A DNA stretch of 64,000 nucleotides from Microcoleus vaginatus WJT46-NPBG5. Lineage in GTDB: Bacteria > Cyanobacteriota > Cyanobacteriia > Cyanobacteriales > Oscillatoriaceae. A model generated the notes under the pieces. It saw only the letters and a program-made list of their open reading frames with translations. It was not told where the DNA came from and searched no databases. Both the position numbers and the translations under genes were made by a program. Within the stretch, counting starts at the first letter, position 1. Every line of letters begins with the position of its first letter. Location of the stretch: contig JAHHHM010000009.1 of assembly GCA_019359355.1 (NCBI GenBank), positions 124,001 through 188,000 of the forward strand. Reading direction: 5' to 3'. Shown piece by piece: positions 36,416 through 45,400 of the stretch.

Positions 36416-37429
36416 TTAAAGTTCCATCGGCGCACAAACACCGAACAAGTCTTGCAGCAGCAACCGCAGCACCGATTGGGTCGCCAGAATCAAGCCCAAT
36501 CTTGCTTGGGCAAGTTGGGGCGTTTCAGTTTTGACCTCCCCCCATAGCCGGCAAGCACTGTAGAAGCTCTCAAACGCCGCGCTCAAAGCAGTCGCCAGTT
36601 TCAGCCACTCAGTCAGCCGCTGATCTGCCGGTGGCAAGGATAAAGCATCTAGGGTGTCAACTAACTGGGAAATTAAACCCCATTCTGCTGGATGCACCAA
36701 CCGTACAGCGGGAGAGGGGAAGGCTTCAGCGTTGAGCCAGGGGATAGGGCTGGGGGCGAGTAGATGCCAAAATGGGGAACAGAGTTCAGGATGGGGATCG
36801 CTGAGGGTGATCATGCCTTCCCGATGTGCCAAGCGCAGAAGTGAGCAGCAGCGAGCGTGAGCATACTGAATGAGAAACAGGCTTTTAAAATTATCTGGGG
36901 ACATATTTGCTTCCTGTTCCCTTTTTTCGCCGGCTATCCCTATCCCTGGCTTGGATAAGATTACCGATGCCGGTTGTTGCACCGGCCCTTCTCCCCCTCG
37001 TTCCAACAGATATTCTTTAAGCGGGAAAGAACCTATCCCCTGAGTAAGGCATTGCAACCAGTTCGCCAAGCCAGCGTTTGTTAGCTGCAAATGAATCCAA
37101 CCGGGAGGGACAGCTTGAGCTGTAAAATCCAGTCTGCCGGCATTGACTGGGGCGATCTGTAATAAATGAGCTGTAATTTTAGTTGCAATATCCATTGCAG
37201 ACATCTGCCAGATTTTAGCTAGTTTTAACCCCATCGGACAAAGGTACAGAATTCGATTTGTATCATTTGCCCGGAGTAAGGTTATAGACTCTGGAAAAAC
37301 TTCTAAGGCAGCAGAGGCTAATGTTTGGGAGGTTGGGCCGTGCAGCCGAATGGCAGCTTGTAGCCGGCCCTCCAACGACCGCTTAAGAGCCGGCAATTTA
37401 GTAGCAGATAAATCAAAATTCACACTCAC
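36416..37429 (-). CDS. DALR anticodon-binding domain protein (ArgRS-like without catalytic core)
   Basis: A 337-residue protein. The C-terminal third (about 185-337: FLIQYAHARCCSLLRLA, then LIASQLVDTLDAL-type helices, AFESFYSACRLWG and LILATQSVLRLLLQDLFGVCAP) matches the DALR anticodon-binding fold of arginyl-tRNA synthetase. The HIGH and KMSKS motifs and the Rossmann catalytic domain are absent, so it cannot charge tRNA. The N-terminal half has no clear match. Similar free-standing proteins occur in cyanobacteria; their role is unknown, and tRNA-Arg binding is inference. It stands alone between two spacers. Confidence 0.72.
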   Translation of the reverse strand: MSVNFDLSATKLPALKRSLEGRLQAAIRLHGPTSQTLASAALEVFPESITLLRANDTNRILYLCPMGLKLAKIWQMSAMDIATKITAHLLQIAPVNAGRLDFTAQAVPPGWIHLQLTNAGLANWLQCLTQGIGSFPLKEYLLERGGEGPVQQPASVILSKPGIGIAGEKREQEANMSPDNFKSLFLIQYAHARCCSLLRLAHREGMITLSDPHPELCSPFWHLLAPSPIPWLNAEAFPSPAVRLVHPAEWGLISQLVDTLDALSLPPADQRLTEWLKLATALSAAFESFYSACRLWGEVKTETPQLAQARLGLILATQSVLRLLLQDLFGVCAPMEL

Positions 37430-37726
37430 TCACCTGCATCCTTAACTAATGGCTGACTCAATACCAGCTTGTCATTGGAACTTTCAGCACAAATAACCAA
37501 TCAAACAAAAACATCCTGAAACATTTATGGAGGTTAGAAGTATTTTTTGCTACTTTCAATTTTTCCTTAAGACCTATAAATAAAACAGAGATAACGTAGC
37601 TAAAACCAAAGGAGTTTGATTCTTTACTCAATTTTGTGAAATTTATGAGTGAAGTGTAACTTCCTCACACGGGTTCAACAAATGCGCTGTCTTTGAAGTC
37701 TTCACCGCTCTGTAAAAGCCTTTTTT
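37430..37726. other. 297-base spacer between divergent DALR and Crp-like genes
   Basis: No gene or strong dyad is seen. It must hold both divergent promoters. Confidence 0.35.
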
Positions 37727-38452
37727 ATGCATTCATTCTTACAGTCACAAGTCTCTCGACCATTTTTAACTTGGCAACTGATTCTCGACTGGGCTGAGGA
37801 ACACTATCGCTATCGTACATTTAGTAAAGATGAGCGAATTCCAGCTCGATCTGAGCTGCTGTATTTGGTGCAACGGGGTGCTGTGCGACTGGTGGGGACT
37901 GCCCAAGTGAGTGCCGCTGCCGGCAAGTCAAAGTCTCACTCAACTTCCATAGATTCATCAGAAGAAGCATTTTTAGGATTTGTGGGTGCCGGCCAACCGT
38001 TTGAAATTGTAGCCCAATCCCCGTTTAAGCTCCAAGCCTATGCCCATATCGATCAAACTTCTGTGGTGTGGATGTACTGGCAAGATTTAGACAACTGGCC
38101 TCATTTCCGCCGAGAAGTCATGGATGCGTTTCGCTATCAGCACCAGCGGAAATTGCTGTGGCTGGCAACCTTAGGACAGCGGCGCACCATCGACCGGCTT
38201 TTAGGGTTTCTCACGCTGTTGGTGGAAGAATATGGGGAACCTTGCGAGTTAGTTCGCAAAACCGGCAACGAACCCGGTTACTGCCTACCTTGGGCATTAA
38301 CGCACGCCCAAATTGGTAGCGCCATCGGTTCTACCCGCGTTACCGTTACCCGCTTGATGGGTAAATTGCGAACCACAGGATTCATTCACACCCACGGCGA
38401 TCATATTATCTGTTTGCCGTCAGCGATTCGAGGCCGGCGCTTAGGTGCTTAG
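37727..38452 (+). CDS. Crp-family transcriptional regulator, degenerate sensor domain
   Basis: A 241-residue protein. The N-terminal half follows the Crp beta-roll loosely (RIPARSELLYLVQRGAVRLVG) and is interrupted by a Ser/Lys-rich insert at about residues 60-80 (AAAGKSKSHSTS) where ligand-contacting strands would be. A long helix (DAFRYQHQRKLLWLATLGQRRTIDRLLGFL) precedes a Crp-type helix-turn-helix (LTHAQIGSAIGSTRVTVTRLMGKL). It is distantly NtcA-like in the DNA-binding half, but the effector pocket is not conserved. The ATG at 37727 has no obvious ribosome site. It ends opposite the convergent large kinase. Confidence 0.8.
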   Translation: MHSFLQSQVSRPFLTWQLILDWAEEHYRYRTFSKDERIPARSELLYLVQRGAVRLVGTAQVSAAAGKSKSHSTSIDSSEEAFLGFVGAGQPFEIVAQSPFKLQAYAHIDQTSVVWMYWQDLDNWPHFRREVMDAFRYQHQRKLLWLATLGQRRTIDRLLGFLTLLVEEYGEPCELVRKTGNEPGYCLPWALTHAQIGSAIGSTRVTVTRLMGKLRTTGFIHTHGDHIICLPSAIRGRRLGA

Positions 38453-38455
38453 CCG

Positions 38456-38527
38456 GTGGGAAAAAAGAAAAGTAAGCAGTTTAGGGGAATTTTTCCCCGT
38501 GTCTTCTCACTGATCCTTTTTCCCCAC
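38456..38527. terminator. Nested inverted repeats between convergent genes
   Basis: Outer arms GTGGGAAAAAAG (38456-38467) and CTTTTTCCCCAC (38516-38527) match at 11 of 12 positions. Inside them GGGGAA-TTT-TTCCCC (38484-38498) is a perfect small hairpin. The structure fills nearly all of the spacer between the two stop codons and is a natural two-way terminator. Confidence 0.65.
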
Positions 38528-41500
38528 TCAACCTTCTTCGGACGGGGAAGCATCGGGCAAATGTTGAACGAGGTGCATAACTGTATCAAAACTTGCCTGG
38601 TCGATATTGCCAAGCATATTTGCTAATGTCTCAGGAGATTGGTAGAGCGGCAGCGAAACTGTGAAACTCGAACCCTGGCCGCTGTTAGATTTTAAGGTAA
38701 TAGAACCGCCGTGGAGTTCCGCTAATTTACGAGTAATCACCAAACCGAGTCCCGTTCCGTGATACTTGCGAGACAAAGAAGAATCGATTTGTGAAAAGGG
38801 AGAAAAAAGCCGAAGTTGGTCAACTTCATCAATACCAATGCCGGTGTCCCAAACTTGAAAGTGAATGGTTTCAGGTGTAGAAACGTTACATTCATCCTCT
38901 TCTTTTGTCTCGTTTCGGGTGCGATAAATTTTTAGACCCACGGTGCCTTGCGGGGTAAACTTGATGGCATTGGTTAGCAAATTCAACAGCATTTGTTTCA
39001 GCCGGCGGGGATCTGTAACCATGTATTCCAAGTCAGGTTCTACATCTACATCCAAGTTTAAACCGTGGTTCATGATTCGCTCTTGAACTAAGCTAATCAC
39101 ACTTTCACAAATATCTTGGATAAACACAATTTGCGGCTCTAATTCCAGACGATCCGCCTCAATGCGTGACAAGTCTAGAATGTCATTAATCAGTTCTAAT
39201 AAGTGTTCGCCACTGCTGTGAATGCGGTCAACATACAGCATTTGTTTGGGATTGAGTTTGCCGAAAGATTCCTCTAGCAGCACGCTGGAGAAGCCAAGAA
39301 TCGCAGTCAGGGGCGTGCGAAGTTCGTGGCTAGTCGTGGCAATGAATTCTTCTTTGAGACGGTTAACTTCTGCAAGCTGATAATTTTGTTCTTGCAGCAA
39401 CCGCCACTGCTGCCTGATTTCCGTGACATCTTGACCAAAGCCAATGACGCGATGAATGGTGCCGGTGGCGTCTGTAATCGGTGAGTAAACCGTTTCAAAT
39501 GTGCGAGTGCCGGTGGGGAGGGAAATTTCGTGATTGAAAACAACTTTTTGGCCGGTGCTAAACACATGATGAATTAATGGTTCAATCGTACCGGCGTCAG
39601 CTCCTAATAGCTGCCGATTGGTTTGGCCAATAATTTCACTCTGTGGTTTGCCGATTAAAGATGCTCCCGCTGGGTTGATGGAAAGGTAGCACAACTGCCG
39701 GTCGTATTCGACAAACACATCCGTTGATTGTTCTAAGAATAAGCGGAAGTATTCTGCACTGAGGCGCTGTTCGTGTTCTTGCCGGTATAGACGCGCTTGA
39801 CGGATAGCGATCGCACACTGAGAAGCCACCTGCTCTACTAAGTTAATTTCCTTGGCTTGAAACCGGCGGTGACTGGTATGAAACACGCACACCACCCCAA
39901 TTAACCCTTGGTTATCCAAAATCGGACTAATTAGCAAAGATACTACCGTCGCAGCCTCCAAGAATTGTGCGCCCGGTGTATCCTCAACCTTAGAACTTTC
40001 GGTTAGCGGCATCGGAACTTCGTGAATGCACGGTTGGCCGGCAAAGAGCCTGGTTTGGAACTGTTCAGGCCAATCTTGCAGAGACGAACGCGATCCAATC
40101 AGCGGCGCGGCTAGTTGAAGTGAGCCGATCAAGTATTGAGAACGCACCTCAAAGACTTGCTGCCCCTCATCAAACAAACTGGCGTAACAACCATCAACAC
40201 CCAAGGTATTCGCCAAACCTTCCACCGCAATTTTTAGCATTTGGTCTTCACCCAGCGATTGCAGCAGTGCTTCAGTCAGCTGGCGGATCAGCTGCTCAAA
40301 TTTCAGCGATTGTTCTAAAGAGCGTGTTCGCTGGTTAACCCGGTTTTCCAATTCATGGGCGTAGGCTTGTAGCTGGTGCACCAGATTGGCTTGCTCAATG
40401 GCAATGGCCAACTGATTGGCAACTGCTTGCAAAAGCTGCTGTTCGTCAGCCGTCCACTGTCGGGGGGCGTGACATTGATGAACCACCAATAAACCCCACA
40501 AAGGAGGAATGGAGGGCCGGCGGAGCGCATTGCCGGCATCGTGCCCGGAGCCATTTTCCTGAAAGTTTCCGCTGCTACGATGCCCCGCGCCTTCGGTACG
40601 TTGAATGGCCACTGCCATCATGCTACGAACTTGCATTTGCCGTAGCATTTTCTGGTGACATTCGGCAAGTTCTTCTGTCCAAACATCGGTTACACTCCAC
40701 AGACGCCCGTTGCGATAGGCTTCCAAATAAGGCGGGGGAATACACTCTGCGGAGAACGACATCCCCTTAAGGGTCGGATAAATGGCATGAACGTCTTCCG
40801 CAACACAGATTCCGCTGCTTGACAAATTTGGGTTAACCTGGGCAAGCCCTGGCACGCTAAGCTCAACTAACGAATCGTCAACTAGCTGATAAGCTAAAAC
40901 TCGGTCTGCACCCAGTGCCTGTCTAAGACGCTGGACTGCTGTTTGCAAAATCGCATCGAGATCAAATGTCGCACGGATTTTAGCGGAAATTTCACTTAAG
41001 AGGGCTTCACGCTCCCGCCGCTGCTGGATCTCGTGTTCAGCTCGTTGGTGTTCGCTCAAGTCTGTGACAAAACTCAGCAAGTAGCTTTCTTCTACCTCTT
41101 CGCCGATCAGCGACATTGCCACTTCTGCTGTAATAAAGGAACCGTCCCGCCGCAGATATCGTTTGCGAAGAGTTTGACGTTTGCTGCCGCCGTTCAGCAT
41201 TTGTTGAATGACTCTCACCTCAACCGCAAAATCTTCTGGATGAGAAATTGACCGGCGATCTAAATGCCGCAACTGGGTTTGGCTGTAACCTGTGAGGCGA
41301 CAAAATGCTGGATTGGCGCTCAGGATACCGCCATCCATGCTTTCGTAGAGAATGCCGATCGGGGCTTCCCAGAATAAGTTGTTAATGCTCTCATCCGGGC
41401 TGAATTTGGCCTGAGGTGTGCCGGCTGCTAAGGGATGAGGATTGCCTGGAATTCTAGTTTGTGAAACAGGTGGCGAATTAGGCAAGGATGAAGCTTGTTG

Positions 41501-42283
41501 TTCTAAGTTGTTAACGTTTGACTTTTCAGCTTCTTGATTGCTCTTAATCGGTTCTTCTTGCGGGTGTTCGGTAACATCAGCGCTATTTTCTCCGACGACT
41601 CCTAACAGTTGTAACCAAACCCGGCGGAGCACGTTGCTGTGATTGTTAAGGTCTGTTGCGTTTAATTCTGAGCAATGAGGTGCCGCTGCTGCTACTGCTG
41701 GGGTGCCCAGCAACTTGACGATAACTTGTGGGTCGAAGTTTAAAGAAACTTGCCAAATCGGGCTTGTTACGGATGCAGATAGAAACTCTGTTTCTGAAGA
41801 TTGCGCTGGGGAAAATGAAGGATGAATTTGCTGAGGATGTTGTGAGTTGAGGCTTGTTGGAGCCGGCTCTAGGTGAATCCAAATATTGAGGCAAGAACTT
41901 AAGATAATTAAACTTGCCTCTACTTCAGCCAAATCAATTAACTGGAAGGTTGTCAACTGAGGCGTCCCGGTCGATTCTGGGTTGCCGGCTGAGCCTTTTG
42001 AGGGTTCGTTGTTGGCTGTTTTAGTAGATACCGGCTGATCGGGATTTTTGCTGCCGGCAAGCCGCATCAGCAGTTTTGGGTCAAGGCTTTCTTGGGCTTT
42101 TTGGGCGGCTTCCCACCAGGTTTGCGCTAAACTCTGACAGAGTTCTCTATTTTTGCCGGCAGCCAATAACGTCCGCAGCCGACCACTGGATGCGACGGCT
42201 GTTTGTAACATTTCTACTAAAGAACACACTCTGGGCCAAGTCAAATGCAGGATAATTTGACTTGGTAAAGTTAAATAGCTCAT
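38528..42283 (-). CDS. Large multi-sensor histidine kinase (PAS-GAF-GAF-PAS-HisKA-HATPase)
   Basis: A 1251-residue soluble kinase. Residues 1-320 are low-similarity with Ser/Gln/Pro-rich stretches. A PAS domain (about 320-440, ESMDGGILSANPAFCRLTGYS), a GAF (about 450-640, GADRVLAYQL), a second GAF (about 690-850), another PAS (about 860-970), then the dimerisation box FIATTSHELRTPL with His986, and an ATPase domain (NLLTNAIKFT, VWDTGIGI, GTGLGLVI) follow. The end is a short tail with no receiver. The first GAF resembles bilin-type GAF domains in phytochrome relatives, but I cannot confirm a chromophore cysteine. The signal and partner are unknown. Confidence 0.9.
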   Translation of the reverse strand: MSYLTLPSQIILHLTWPRVCSLVEMLQTAVASSGRLRTLLAAGKNRELCQSLAQTWWEAAQKAQESLDPKLLMRLAGSKNPDQPVSTKTANNEPSKGSAGNPESTGTPQLTTFQLIDLAEVEASLIILSSCLNIWIHLEPAPTSLNSQHPQQIHPSFSPAQSSETEFLSASVTSPIWQVSLNFDPQVIVKLLGTPAVAAAAPHCSELNATDLNNHSNVLRRVWLQLLGVVGENSADVTEHPQEEPIKSNQEAEKSNVNNLEQQASSLPNSPPVSQTRIPGNPHPLAAGTPQAKFSPDESINNLFWEAPIGILYESMDGGILSANPAFCRLTGYSQTQLRHLDRRSISHPEDFAVEVRVIQQMLNGGSKRQTLRKRYLRRDGSFITAEVAMSLIGEEVEESYLLSFVTDLSEHQRAEHEIQQRREREALLSEISAKIRATFDLDAILQTAVQRLRQALGADRVLAYQLVDDSLVELSVPGLAQVNPNLSSSGICVAEDVHAIYPTLKGMSFSAECIPPPYLEAYRNGRLWSVTDVWTEELAECHQKMLRQMQVRSMMAVAIQRTEGAGHRSSGNFQENGSGHDAGNALRRPSIPPLWGLLVVHQCHAPRQWTADEQQLLQAVANQLAIAIEQANLVHQLQAYAHELENRVNQRTRSLEQSLKFEQLIRQLTEALLQSLGEDQMLKIAVEGLANTLGVDGCYASLFDEGQQVFEVRSQYLIGSLQLAAPLIGSRSSLQDWPEQFQTRLFAGQPCIHEVPMPLTESSKVEDTPGAQFLEAATVVSLLISPILDNQGLIGVVCVFHTSHRRFQAKEINLVEQVASQCAIAIRQARLYRQEHEQRLSAEYFRLFLEQSTDVFVEYDRQLCYLSINPAGASLIGKPQSEIIGQTNRQLLGADAGTIEPLIHHVFSTGQKVVFNHEISLPTGTRTFETVYSPITDATGTIHRVIGFGQDVTEIRQQWRLLQEQNYQLAEVNRLKEEFIATTSHELRTPLTAILGFSSVLLEESFGKLNPKQMLYVDRIHSSGEHLLELINDILDLSRIEADRLELEPQIVFIQDICESVISLVQERIMNHGLNLDVDVEPDLEYMVTDPRRLKQMLLNLLTNAIKFTPQGTVGLKIYRTRNETKEEDECNVSTPETIHFQVWDTGIGIDEVDQLRLFSPFSQIDSSLSRKYHGTGLGLVITRKLAELHGGSITLKSNSGQGSSFTVSLPLYQSPETLANMLGNIDQASFDTVMHLVQHLPDASPSEEG

Positions 42284-42872
42284 TCGGTTACCGCGCTAAT
42301 TCAGCCGTTGTTCACTTAGTTTGATCATGGTCAGATCGCCTCTTAAGAAAAGACTCAACAACAAAATTTTTTGGAAGTTTACGTCTAGCTCTAGCTATTC
42401 AATAACAATTCAGAGTTCTAAAGACTTCATCCGAGGTAGTTGTCCTTTCACAAAGCTAGATAGAATGTGATCTTATGTACCCACAAATCAAGTGCAGCGC
42501 TCAAAGTCTGAGGTCATGCGTTATCCCTATTCAACTTCTCTAATCCTATTGTGCCTTGTGGATCGAGTGAGGAGAGCAAATGTAACAATACCTTGTAGCT
42601 ATTAACACATTTTAAAGGTCTGCGGGAAAGCTGGCTCAGCAACCGACTCGATTGAACTCTAGAGTTTGAAGGCGGTGAAAGATGAGTTTGGCTGGCTGCC
42701 AATAAGTCGGCTTTCACCGCATACAGGCTGATAAGTAGAGCCAACATTCCCTGTAAGCTGAATCTTTGGGAAAGTTTTACGAATCGTTAAATTGACTAAT
42801 TTTCCCCCGCCAGCTGGGGATCGCTCTCGCCGGCGCAGGCGATTGGTACTCAGGCAATGCTATATGTGAGAC
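42284..42872. other. 589-base spacer upstream of the large kinase
   Basis: No gene is supported; short frames on both strands lack ribosome sites. It contains the kinase promoter region and the 3' flank of the nine-residue-repeat gene. I saw no strong hairpin. Confidence 0.35.
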
Positions 42873-43154
42873 TCAGGGGCCGTCACCACCCTGTGAATAA
42901 CGCACAATTCCATCAGCAGACTCTGCATAATAGCTGCCGTCCGCGTCTTGATAATAGAGATTGCCCTTGGCGTCTATCGCTGCGATGTTCCCCTGAGAGT
43001 CTTCAGTATAAAGGGTTCCGTCTGCATCGACTGCTGTATAATTTCCTTCAACATCCACTACTTCGGCATTCCCCCCAGCATCCTCTATATACACATTCCC
43101 CTCGGCATCCTCTCCATAAGAATTGCCTTCCGAGTCGTATTGTGTGTAAACCAT
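42873..43154 (-). CDS. Small acidic protein built of nine-residue tandem repeats
   Basis: From the ATG at 43154 (AAGGA 8 bases upstream) the protein is 93 residues. After MVYTQY it consists of nine consecutive 9-residue units of the form D-x-x-G-N/T/S-x-x-x-x: DSEGNSYGE, DAEGNVYIE, DAGGNAEVV, DVEGNYTAV, DADGTLYTE, DSQGNIAAI, DAKGNLYYQ, DADGSYYAE and a last partial SADGIVRY. Asp and Gly are invariant in eight units, with aromatic or hydrophobic residues near the end, which suggests a small beta-solenoid or calcium-binding repeat. It is strongly acidic, has no signal peptide, and matches no family I can name. It lies divergently next to speA, 168 bases away. Confidence 0.7.
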   Translation of the reverse strand: MVYTQYDSEGNSYGEDAEGNVYIEDAGGNAEVVDVEGNYTAVDADGTLYTEDSQGNIAAIDAKGNLYYQDADGSYYAESADGIVRYSQGGDGP

Positions 43155-43322
43155 CAAAACAGTCCTTCCTTGCAGACCTGATGGGTCGTATTCTAACAAA
43201 GGGTTGAGAAAGCTTTCTGAAAGCCATCTAAAGATTGAATGAAGGCTTTTCTCCCCTCAGCTTGCTGTGGATGAATGCGATAAACTGTCACTCTACAGGT
43301 CAAAAGCGAGGACACTTCTAGT

Positions 43323-45332
43323 ATGGGTTTGGAGCCAACCACCGCTGATGCCGGCACTGAAGAAGTCTCAATCGAGTTGCCGACGAGCATCGAATCCCCC
43401 CCACTGCACAATGGGAAGCCGTCAAATCGAGCCAGCGCTCGTAAATCTTGGACGATCGAGCAGAGTGAAGAACTGTATCGCATTCGCGGCTGGGGAGAAC
43501 CTTATTTTTCAATTAATGCTGCCGGTCATGTAACGGTGTCACCCAAGGGCGATCGTGGCGGTTCTCTTGATCTTTGCGAATTAGTGGAAGCCTTACAACA
43601 GCGGAACTTAGGGCTGCCTTTGCTGATCCGGTTTTCAGATATTTTGGAAGATCGAATTGAGCGGTTGAATGCTTGCTTTGCCAAAGCAATTGCCCGTTAT
43701 AAGTATCCGGGTGTTTATCGCGGTGTTTTCCCGGTGAAATGCAACCAACACCGGCACTTGTTAGAAGACTTGGTGCGTTTTGGCCAACCCCATCAGTTTG
43801 GCTTGGAAGCCGGTTCTAAACCAGAGTTGCTGATTGCTTTGGCAACCTTAAAAACCCCAGGCGCATTGCTGATTTGCAACGGTTATAAAGATCGCGAGTA
43901 CATTGAAACAGCTACCCTAGCCCAGCGACTAGGACAGTTGCCGATTATTGTGATCGAGCAGCTGGAAGAAGTGGAATTAGTCATTGAAGCTAGCCGGAAG
44001 TTGGGGATCGAGCCGGTGCTGGGGGTGCGAGCCAAGCTGAGCAGTAAAGGAATTGGCCGCTGGGGTGGTTCAACCGGCGATCGGGCTAAATTTGGCTTAA
44101 CGATTCCGGAAATTATTCAAGCAGCCGATCAGCTCAATGATGCCGGTTTGCTCAACTCGTTGCAGCTACTGCACTTCCATATTGGCTCTCAAATTTCCTC
44201 GATTAGCGTGATTAAAGACGCGATCCGAGAAGCCAGCCAGATTTATGTCGAATTGGCCAAGTTGGGAGCCAATATGAAATATCTGGATGTCGGCGGCGGC
44301 TTGGCGGTGGATTACGATGGCTCTAAAACCAATTTCCACGCCTCCAAAAACTACAATATGCAAAACTACGCCAATGATATTGTGGCGGAAGTGAAGGAGG
44401 CTTGTGAGGAGCGCCAGCTGCCGGTGCCGACGCTGATTAGTGAAAGCGGGCGTGCGATTGCTTCCCATCAATCGGTTTTAGTGTTTGATGTGCTCGGTAC
44501 AAGTGAAGTCCCGTCTGTGGCACCGGCACCCCTGGGAGAGCGAGAACACCTGATTTTGCGAAATCTCTACGAAACTTACCAGTCGATCGGCGTGGAGAAT
44601 TACCAAGAGGCTTACCACGACGCGATTCAGTTTAAGGAAGAAGCGATTAGCATCTTTAACTTTGGCTATCTCAGCCTGCGGGATCGAGCGAAAGCTGAGC
44701 GTCTCTACTGGGCTTGTTGCGAGAAGATTCTTTCCCTTGTGCGCCAGCAGGACTATGTGCCGGACGATCTGGAAGATTTAGAGAATATCATGGCCTCGAT
44801 TTACTATATCAACCTCTCTGTCTTCCAATCAGCGCCTGATAGTTGGGCGATTAACCAGCTGTTCCCGATTATGCCGATTCACCGGCTGGATGAAGAACCG
44901 ACGCAGCGAGGCACACTGGCGGATCTGACGTGCGATAGCGATGGCAAAATAGACCAGTTTATTGACCTTCAGGCGGTCAAGCCGGTGTTAGAATTGCATC
45001 CCCTGAAAGCCGGCGAACCTTATTACTTGGGTATGTTTCTTGCCGGTGCGTACCAGGAAATTATGGGCAATCTGCACAACTTGTTTGGCGACACTAACGC
45101 GGTTCACATCAAACTGACGCCCAAAGGATACCAAATCGAACACGTTGTTAAGGGGGACACGATGACGGAAGTGCTGGGCTATGTTCAGTACGATCCTGAA
45201 GATTTGGTTGAAAGTATCCGCAAACAAACTGAGCAAGCTTTGCAAGAAGGGCGGATTTCCCTGAAAGAATCCCAGATGCTGCTGCAAAATTACGAGCGCA
45301 GTTTGAGTGGGTATACCTATCTGTCGAGCTAG
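43323..45332 (+). CDS. speA: Biosynthetic arginine decarboxylase
   Basis: A 669-residue PLP enzyme of the alanine-racemase fold (Orn/Lys/Arg decarboxylase class 2) that turns arginine into agmatine for polyamine synthesis. Recognisable are the N-terminal RIRGWGEPYFSIN, the PLP lysine Lys139 in VFPVKCNQ, FGLEAGSKPELL, the glycine-rich phosphate loop YLDVGGGLAVDYDG and LISESGRAIASHQS. The C-terminal extension is typical of the long SpeA type. The first 40 residues are variable and the start could lie somewhat downstream, but the ATG at 43323 is the first in frame. A near-perfect inverted repeat follows. It is not in an operon with speB. Confidence 0.94.
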   Translation: MGLEPTTADAGTEEVSIELPTSIESPPLHNGKPSNRASARKSWTIEQSEELYRIRGWGEPYFSINAAGHVTVSPKGDRGGSLDLCELVEALQQRNLGLPLLIRFSDILEDRIERLNACFAKAIARYKYPGVYRGVFPVKCNQHRHLLEDLVRFGQPHQFGLEAGSKPELLIALATLKTPGALLICNGYKDREYIETATLAQRLGQLPIIVIEQLEEVELVIEASRKLGIEPVLGVRAKLSSKGIGRWGGSTGDRAKFGLTIPEIIQAADQLNDAGLLNSLQLLHFHIGSQISSISVIKDAIREASQIYVELAKLGANMKYLDVGGGLAVDYDGSKTNFHASKNYNMQNYANDIVAEVKEACEERQLPVPTLISESGRAIASHQSVLVFDVLGTSEVPSVAPAPLGEREHLILRNLYETYQSIGVENYQEAYHDAIQFKEEAISIFNFGYLSLRDRAKAERLYWACCEKILSLVRQQDYVPDDLEDLENIMASIYYINLSVFQSAPDSWAINQLFPIMPIHRLDEEPTQRGTLADLTCDSDGKIDQFIDLQAVKPVLELHPLKAGEPYYLGMFLAGAYQEIMGNLHNLFGDTNAVHIKLTPKGYQIEHVVKGDTMTEVLGYVQYDPEDLVESIRKQTEQALQEGRISLKESQMLLQNYERSLSGYTYLSS

Positions 45333-45352
45333 GAAATAGGGAATTGTTAATT

Positions 45353-45398
45353 AAATAGCGCTCAGGTGTCAGTTTAAACTGATATCTGAGCGCTATTT
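45353..45398. terminator. Long bidirectional terminator between speA and the nucleotidyltransferase
   Basis: The arms 45353-45375 (AAATAGCGCTCAG...) and 45376-45398 (...CTGAGCGCTATTT) are inverted repeats of 23 bases; all pair if the central GTG/TAT step is read as two G-U and one U-A. There is no loop beyond the turn at TTTAAA, A-rich on one side and T-rich on the other, so it can stop transcripts from both convergent genes. Confidence 0.8.
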
Positions 45399-45400
45399 AT

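Noticed and set aside
43193-43483. A 96-codon minus-strand frame overlapping the start of speA
   Set aside because: It overlaps a well-supported gene and the leader of the repeat protein, and has no motif or ribosome site.
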